Of a stretch of 17,960 bases of DNA, positions 14,187-17,960 are shown one piece after another; within the stretch, counting starts at the first letter, position 1, and every line of letters begins with the position of its first letter. Under the pieces are notes generated by a model. The model saw only the letters and a program-made list of their open reading frames with translations, was not told the origin of the DNA and did not search any database. The DNA is from JBAXEO01 sp964541375 (lineage in GTDB: Bacteria; Actinomycetota; Coriobacteriia; Anaerosomatales; JAAXUF01): the NCBI GenBank assembly GCA_964541375.1, contig CAZIPT010000043.1:1-17960 (forward strand), in the 5' to 3' direction. The position numbers and the translations under genes are program-made.

Positions 14187-15340
14187 GAACTCGTCTCCGA
14201 TCCGTCCGCACGCGAGCCCAGGACGGCCGCGTAGACGTCGAGGGTGCCATCGATCATGTGTCGCGGGTCGAACTCAGTCAGACAGCGCTCGCGCGCTGCA
14301 TCGGCAAGAGTGTGCGCGAAATCGCGATGGGTCAGCAGGCGGACGATCGCCTTCGCGAGCGCAGGGGGGTCGGCCGGGGGAACCAGCAGACCGGTCTTGT
14401 CGGCAAGGACGACCTCGCCGACGCCGCCCACGTCAGTAGCGACGGTCGGCACACCGGCGAGCCCCGCCTCGATGAGCCCCAGGCCCAGCGCCTCGGTGAC
14501 CGACGGTGAGACGTATACGTCGAGCGCGGCCAGAAACGCCGGCATGTCATCGACCTGGCCGAGCCAGCGAATCGCCGAGGAGACCTGAAGGGCCGCTGCC
14601 TGCTCTCGCAGCTCGCTCTCCTGCGGTCCCGAGCCGCCGAGCAGGAGTAGTGCGCCGGGCACCACACGTTGAACTTCGGCGAGCGATGAGATCAGGTGGC
14701 GAAGCCCCTTCTGCGTCGAGAACCGGGCGGCCAGGCCGAAGGTGGGGGTCTCGGCGGCGATTCCGATCGCCCGGCGGCACCCAAAGCGGTCCTGCTCGGC
14801 GACGAAGGCCTCTGGAGCGACACCGTTGCGGACGGTGGTGACCCGCTCGGCCGCGATACCGTAGTCGTCGATCAGCTCGGCACGGATGGAGTCCGACACC
14901 GCGATGTAGTGGGAGACGCTACGCGTCAAGGCTCGCTCCACCGTTCGGTAGCGCCACTTCGCGCTCGCGGACGTCTCTTCTCGGCGGAGGACGTGGTTGT
15001 GCGCGGTCACGACGAACGGCCCGGAGCCGGAGAGGGCGTTTCCCAGCCGGCCGACGAACCCCGCCTTGAACCCGTGCGCGTGGACCAGGTCGAAGTCACC
15101 ATCCCGCACGATGCGCCGAAGCGCCACCACCGCCCGAGGATCCTCGAGCGGGTGCAGCGGACCGGCGATGGGAACCGTGTGAACCTCAAAGCCGGCATTG
15201 CGCGCGGCATGAGCGACATCGGAAGCGGCAGGCGCAGCGACCTCGACCGCGTGCCCGCGCTCGGCGAGTCCGCTTGAAAGCGAGAGCACGTGCTCCCGCA
15301 TCCCGCCGGACGCAGGACGAACCACCATCAGGACGCGCAT
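14183..15340 (-). CDS. GT4-family glycosyltransferase
   Basis: A 385-residue retaining glycosyltransferase of the GT-B fold. The N-terminal acceptor domain has VVRPASGGMREHV (7-19) and DLVHAHGFKAG (84-94). The C-terminal donor domain has FGLAARFSTQKG (201-212) and the E-x7-E nucleotide-sugar motif at Glu283 and Glu291 in TEALGLGLIEA. There is no membrane helix; such enzymes act at the inner face of the membrane on lipids, glycans or small molecules. The ATG at 15340 was chosen because GGGGAG lies six bases before it. The adjacent GTG codon at 15343 is possible but too close to that site. The start overlaps the nhaA stop (TGATG), and the stop overlaps the next gene by four bases. Acceptor and sugar are unknown; the neighbour suggests an aromatic or prenyl-lipid acceptor, but that is speculation. 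Confidence 0.87.
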   Translation of the reverse strand: MRVLMVVRPASGGMREHVLSLSSGLAERGHAVEVAAPAASDVAHAARNAGFEVHTVPIAGPLHPLEDPRAVVALRRIVRDGDFDLVHAHGFKAGFVGRLGNALSGSGPFVVTAHNHVLRREETSASAKWRYRTVERALTRSVSHYIAVSDSIRAELIDDYGIAAERVTTVRNGVAPEAFVAEQDRFGCRRAIGIAAETPTFGLAARFSTQKGLRHLISSLAEVQRVVPGALLLLGGSGPQESELREQAAALQVSSAIRWLGQVDDMPAFLAALDVYVSPSVTEALGLGLIEAGLAGVPTVATDVGGVGEVVLADKTGLLVPPADPPALAKAIVRLLTHRDFAHTLADAARERCLTEFDPRHMIDGTLDVYAAVLGSRADGSETSS

Positions 15341-16707
15341 CACTCGCTCCCCGGGCCGACCGCAGCCCGCCGAGACAAGCGGAGCATCAGGTAGCCGGCG
15401 AGACCGGCGACGAGCGATGCCAGCAGAATCGCCATCTTGGCCTCGTTGATCTCCTCAAGGCCTCGAAAGGCGAGGCTCGCCACGAAGAGCGACATGGTGA
15501 ATCCGATTCCTCCGAGCATTCCCGCGCCAAGTAGTTGAGGCCACCCTACGCCTGCAGGCAGGTCGGCCACTCGGAGCTTCACGGCAAGGAAGGACATCAG
15601 CGTGATTCCGACCGGCTTGCCCACCACCAGGCCGAGCAGGACACCCAGCGCGATCGGAGTGGAGATGGCAGCGGCCACGTCGACCCCGACGAACCGCACA
15701 CCTGCATTGCTCAGAGCGAACAGCGGCAACACCACGAAGGTCGTGTACGGGTGCAGGGCGAACTCCAGTCGCTGCAGGGGCGCGGCGGTGTGCCGGGCTT
15801 CTCGGCGGATCTCGAGAGCGCAGAGCTGCTGCTCGTTGTCGATCAGCACGTGGCTGCCCGGGACGTCGGCGGCCTCGATCTTGGCCAGGCGACGGCGGGT
15901 CTGGGAGACGAACCTAAGAGGGTCGACCTTGGCGACGGCGGGAATCGTGAAGGCGATGAGGACGCCCGCGATCGTCGAGTGGATGCCGCTCATGAACACA
16001 GCGAACCAGAGGAGACCGCCCACCGAGAGGTAGGGAACGGGGGTGTCGATCCCACTGCGGTTGAAAGCCACCAACAGGGCGAGGAGCGCAGCGGCCACAG
16101 CGAGCCACCCGAACGAGATTCCCGACGAGTAGAAGATCGCGATCACCACGATCGCCCCAATGTCGTCAGCGATAGCCAGCGCCACGAGAAACACCTTCAG
16201 ACCGGACGGCACGCGGTCGCCAAGGAGCGCCATGACGCCGATGGCGAACGCGATATCGGTCGCCATCGGGATACCCCAGCCGTTTGCACCCGACCCGCCT
16301 GCGTTCAGAGCCAGATAGATGAGCGCGGGAACCGCCATCCCGCCGATCGCCGCCAGTATCGGCAGCACCGCCTTCCGCCGCACGGAGAGCTCGCCGACCA
16401 GCACCTCGCGCTTGATCTCGAGCCCGACCACAAAGAAGAAGAACGCCATAAGCAGATCGTTGACCCAGTGGACGAGCGATTCGCTGAAGTGCCAGCCCCC
16501 CACCCAGATCCCAAGTTCGGTGTGCCAGAAGGCTTCGTACGCACCCCAGAGTGGTGAGTTCGCCAACACCAGCGCGACCACCGTCGCAGCCAACAGCGCG
16601 ACAGCTCCGGCGACTTCTGTGTGGATGAACTCCCCGAACCCCTCCCTCAGACGAACAGGGAGCGGACGCGCCGCGTCCACCACATCCGGCTGCCGTCGGT
16701 CACTCAC
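15340..16707 (-). CDS. nhaA: Na+/H+ antiporter NhaA
   Basis: A 455-residue polytopic membrane protein that exports Na+ in exchange for protons, controlling cytoplasmic pH and sodium. Transport residues are in place: Asp151 in MATDIAFAIG (equivalent to E. coli Asp133) and the ion-binding pair Asp181-Asp182 in ALAIADDIGAI (Asp163-Asp164). Lys364 in VGKPVG matches the essential Lys300. It is longer than the E. coli protein (388) because of an N-terminal extension and a soluble insert at about residues 260-310 (QTRRRLAKIEAAD...), as seen in many actinobacterial NhaA proteins. The GTG start overlaps the acetyltransferase stop by four bases (GTGA), with GGGAGAGG upstream. The E. coli regulator NhaR is not nearby. 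Confidence 0.95.
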   Translation of the reverse strand: MSDRRQPDVVDAARPLPVRLREGFGEFIHTEVAGAVALLAATVVALVLANSPLWGAYEAFWHTELGIWVGGWHFSESLVHWVNDLLMAFFFFVVGLEIKREVLVGELSVRRKAVLPILAAIGGMAVPALIYLALNAGGSGANGWGIPMATDIAFAIGVMALLGDRVPSGLKVFLVALAIADDIGAIVVIAIFYSSGISFGWLAVAAALLALLVAFNRSGIDTPVPYLSVGGLLWFAVFMSGIHSTIAGVLIAFTIPAVAKVDPLRFVSQTRRRLAKIEAADVPGSHVLIDNEQQLCALEIRREARHTAAPLQRLEFALHPYTTFVVLPLFALSNAGVRFVGVDVAAAISTPIALGVLLGLVVGKPVGITLMSFLAVKLRVADLPAGVGWPQLLGAGMLGGIGFTMSLFVASLAFRGLEEINEAKMAILLASLVAGLAGYLMLRLSRRAAVGPGSE

Positions 16708-17240
16708 GAGCCCTCTCCCGTACCCGCGTCGGTATCGGGCTCGGTATCGAGCACGAGTTCCATCAGCACGACATCGAGCCAGCGGTCGAACTTTCGTCCG
16801 ACCTCGAGGAGCGTCCCGACGTGCGTGAACCCGAGCCGCTGCGACATTCTCAGCGAAGCGTCGTTCTCGTGGACTATCTGGCTGACGATTGCGTGATGGC
16901 GCAACTCACGTGCCCGACCGATGAGCACCTCGCTCAGCGCCGGGCCGATTCCCAGCCCGGCTGAATCGGGCGCAACGTACACTGAGATCTCGACGGTATG
17001 CCGATAGGCGCAACGGGTGCCCCACGGACTCAGCGCGCCCCAAGCGACCACGCCATCAGCGTTCTCGGCGACGAGGGCCGGGTACGGATCGGCATGGTCC
17101 TGCAGCCACGCGACCTGCGCCGGGAGCGACCGCTCCTGAGTGTCGAATGTGGCGGTCGACGTGCGCACGTAGTGGTTGTAGATGGCCGCGATCGTAGGGG
17201 CATCTCGCTGGGTCGCCGGTCGGATGGTCAAGTCGCGCAT
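16704..17240 (-). CDS. GNAT N-acetyltransferase, phosphinothricin/methionine sulfone acetyltransferase-like
   Basis: A 178-residue GNAT enzyme that uses acetyl-CoA to acetylate an amine. The family start LTIRPATQRDAPTIAAIYNHYVR, the TATFD segment (29-33), the strand HTVEISVYVAPDSAG and the acetyl-CoA loop GLGIG (95-99) are in order, and ENDASLRMSQRLGF (125-138) is the conserved motif B. The layout is that of the Pat/YncA group, which acetylates phosphinothricin, methionine sulfone or sulfoximine. The true substrate here is unknown. The ATG at 17240 has a GGGGG run just upstream. It is the first gene of the operon that continues into nhaA, with a promoter at 17279-17307. Confidence 0.88.
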   Translation of the reverse strand: MRDLTIRPATQRDAPTIAAIYNHYVRTSTATFDTQERSLPAQVAWLQDHADPYPALVAENADGVVAWGALSPWGTRCAYRHTVEISVYVAPDSAGLGIGPALSEVLIGRARELRHHAIVSQIVHENDASLRMSQRLGFTHVGTLLEVGRKFDRWLDVVLMELVLDTEPDTDAGTGEGS

Positions 17241-17278
17241 GCAGCCCCCAGTGTTCCGCCGACAACCCCTCCGGATAG

Positions 17279-17307
17279 ATGGTACCCGCGGTCTGTCGAG
17301 CTAACAA
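17279..17307 (-). promoter_or_regulatory. Promoter of the GNAT-nhaA-GT4-cyclase operon
   Basis: Read on the minus strand, TTGTTA (17307-17302) is followed after exactly 17 bases by TACCAT (17284-17279). Each matches the consensus at four of six positions. Transcription would start near 17272, about 32 bases before the acetyltransferase ATG. This is the best-formed two-box promoter in the window. Confidence 0.5.
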
Positions 17308-17420
17308 ACGGGCTCCTCAATGCTTCACAAGAACCTGACATTTCGGCGCAAGAAATGGCATACGCATTGCTATTTGTTTGGACAAGAGCAGGGCGACCCG
17401 TCGACCCCTCCCCCCTCAGA

Positions 17421-17502
17421 CGGGGAACGCCCCTCGCGAATGACAGAACGCGCCCAACCCCCCTCGGGCGCGTTCTGCTTTTCCCCGTTGGGCCGTTCCC
17501 CG
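17421..17502. repeat. 9-bp inverted repeat enclosing the terminator hairpin
   Basis: CGGGGAACG (17421-17429) and CGTTCCCCG (17494-17502) are exact reverse complements lying outside the 12-bp terminator stem, giving a nested two-stem structure of about 80 bases. It could be a structured RNA, or a protein-binding dyad near pstB. Confidence 0.45.
17444..17482 (+). terminator. Orphan Rho-independent terminator on the plus strand
   Basis: CAGAACGCGCCC (17444-17455) and its exact complement (17466-17477) form a 12-bp stem, followed after one C by TTTT (17479-17482). The T tract shows it works for plus-strand transcription, yet all flanking genes here are on the minus strand. The message it ends must begin in this intergenic region or be antisense, so an unannotated small RNA is possible. 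Confidence 0.65.
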
Positions 17503-17523
17503 AACGACCGCATCTGTCCAATG

Positions 17524-17557
17524 CGATGCCCGCCGAGGAACTCCTCGGCGGGCATCG
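17524..17557 (-). terminator. 15-bp perfect hairpin downstream of pstB
   Basis: Bases 17524-17538 and 17543-17557 are exact reverse complements around a four-base loop, 40 bases after the pstB stop on the minus strand. There is no T tract on either side, like the hairpin at 436-479. It probably ends or stabilises the pst transcript. Confidence 0.55.
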
Positions 17558-17597
17558 ATGCTTCGGTGCAGACTCGTGGGATGCCGGTCTGCCCTGA

Positions 17598-17960
17598 CTA
17601 CCCGAACCGCCCGGTGATGTAGGCTTCCGTACGCTTGTCGTGCGGTGCGGTGAACATCGCTTTGGTCTCCCCGACCTCGATCAGGTGCGCAGGGGTTTCC
17701 ATCGATTCGCGCAACATGAACGCGGTCCGGTCTGAGATGCGCGCGGCCTGCTGCATGTTGTGGGTGACGATGACGATGGTGACGGTGTCTTTGAGCTCGG
17801 CGATCGTGTCCTCGATCTGCTGCGAGGAGATCGGATCAAGCGCCGAGGCCGGCTCGTCCATGAGCATGACTTCGGGCCGGGTCGCCAGGGCGCGCGCGAT
17901 GCACAGACGCTGCTGCTGCCCACCCGAAAGCTCGAAGGCGTGCTTCTTGAGCGACTTCTT
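17598..17960 (-). CDS. pstB: Phosphate ABC transporter ATP-binding protein PstB (C-terminal part)
   Basis: The last 120 residues of PstB, cut by the right edge of the window; the Walker A region lies outside. Seen are the signature ELSGGQQQRLCIARAL (fragment residues 10-25), Walker B VMLMDEP with Asp35 and the catalytic Glu36, the D-loop SALDP and the switch histidine His67 in IVTHNMQQAARISD. The C-terminal tail KRTEAYITGRFG is diagnostic of PstB among ABC ATPases. PstB powers high-affinity phosphate uptake through PstAC with the binding protein PstS; those genes and usually phoU lie nearby in most genomes, but phoU is not directly downstream here. A strong hairpin at 17524-17557 probably ends the transcript, making pstB the last gene of its operon. 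Confidence 0.95.
   Translation of the reverse strand, partial: KKSLKKHAFELSGGQQQRLCIARALATRPEVMLMDEPASALDPISSQQIEDTIAELKDTVTIVIVTHNMQQAARISDRTAFMLRESMETPAHLIEVGETKAMFTAPHDKRTEAYITGRFG

Larger units (their letters stand above)
17241..17597. other. Gene-free intergenic region between the GNAT operon and pstB
   Basis: A 357-base spacer. From the left it holds the GNAT operon promoter (17279-17307), an AT-rich stretch with no recognised gene (about 17311-17390), a pyrimidine-rich stretch (17400-17420), a plus-strand terminator within a larger inverted repeat (17421-17502), and the pstB hairpin (17524-17557). A 100-codon plus-strand frame crosses both hairpins and looks accidental. Confidence 0.7.

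Noticed and set aside
15535..16557. A 340-codon plus-strand open frame
   Set aside because: Antisense to nhaA, with His/Gln/Asp-rich composition typical of the complement of a membrane-protein gene in GC-rich DNA.
17320..17622. A 100-codon plus-strand frame in the intergenic region
   Set aside because: It crosses a U-tract terminator and a 15-bp perfect hairpin and enters pstB antisense. Its composition follows those repeats, so it is unlikely to be coding.

Overview
This window is a dense, GC-rich stretch of bacterial chromosome. GTG and TTG starts are frequent, and neighbouring genes often overlap by 1 to 4 bases. The gene content points to an anaerobic or facultative high-GC Gram-positive bacterium, perhaps Actinobacteria of the Coriobacteriia type: a NapC/NirT-type multiheme cytochrome, an iron-sulfur flavoprotein, MprF, an ApgM-like phosphoglycerate mutase homologue and a long-form threonine synthase. 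The taxon is an inference; there is no rRNA or other marker here. I see no tRNA, CRISPR array, insertion sequence or phage gene.

The layout is four blocks of alternating direction. Block 1 (+, 172-5583) holds a small SHOCT-domain membrane protein, a two-gene heterodimeric ABC exporter, a PadR-family regulator with its own promoter/operator, and a short NADPH-FMN-reductase-like iron-sulfur flavoprotein. This resembles the LmrCD/LmrR arrangement of a multidrug exporter next to a PadR-type sensor. Block 2 (-, 5648-9628) holds mprF (aminoacyl-phosphatidylglycerol synthase/flippase) followed by an ApgM-type enzyme of the subgroup proposed to act as an alternative homoserine kinase.

Block 3 (+, 9792-13137) holds a membrane-anchored cytochrome with eight CXXCH motifs plus one CXCH, then threonine synthase (thrC), a flavodoxin and an unknown 80-residue protein. 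Block 4 (-, 13134-17240) is a tight four-gene operon read from right to left: GNAT acetyltransferase, NhaA Na+/H+ antiporter, GT4 glycosyltransferase and a tocopherol-cyclase-family protein. Every junction overlaps by 1-4 bases, and a recognisable promoter lies at 17279-17307. A 357-base gene-free region follows. It carries an orphan plus-strand terminator inside a nested inverted repeat, then the hairpin that probably ends pstB, whose 3' part runs off the right edge.

I found no wholly new multi-gene system. The most interesting points are: the tocopherol-cyclase homologue translationally coupled to a glycosyltransferase and NhaA; the extended cytochrome with a CXCH at its C-terminus; the candidate alternative homoserine kinase 4 kb from thrC; the complementary degeneracy of the two ABC halves with a palindromic PadR operator nearby; and a possible small RNA beside pstB.
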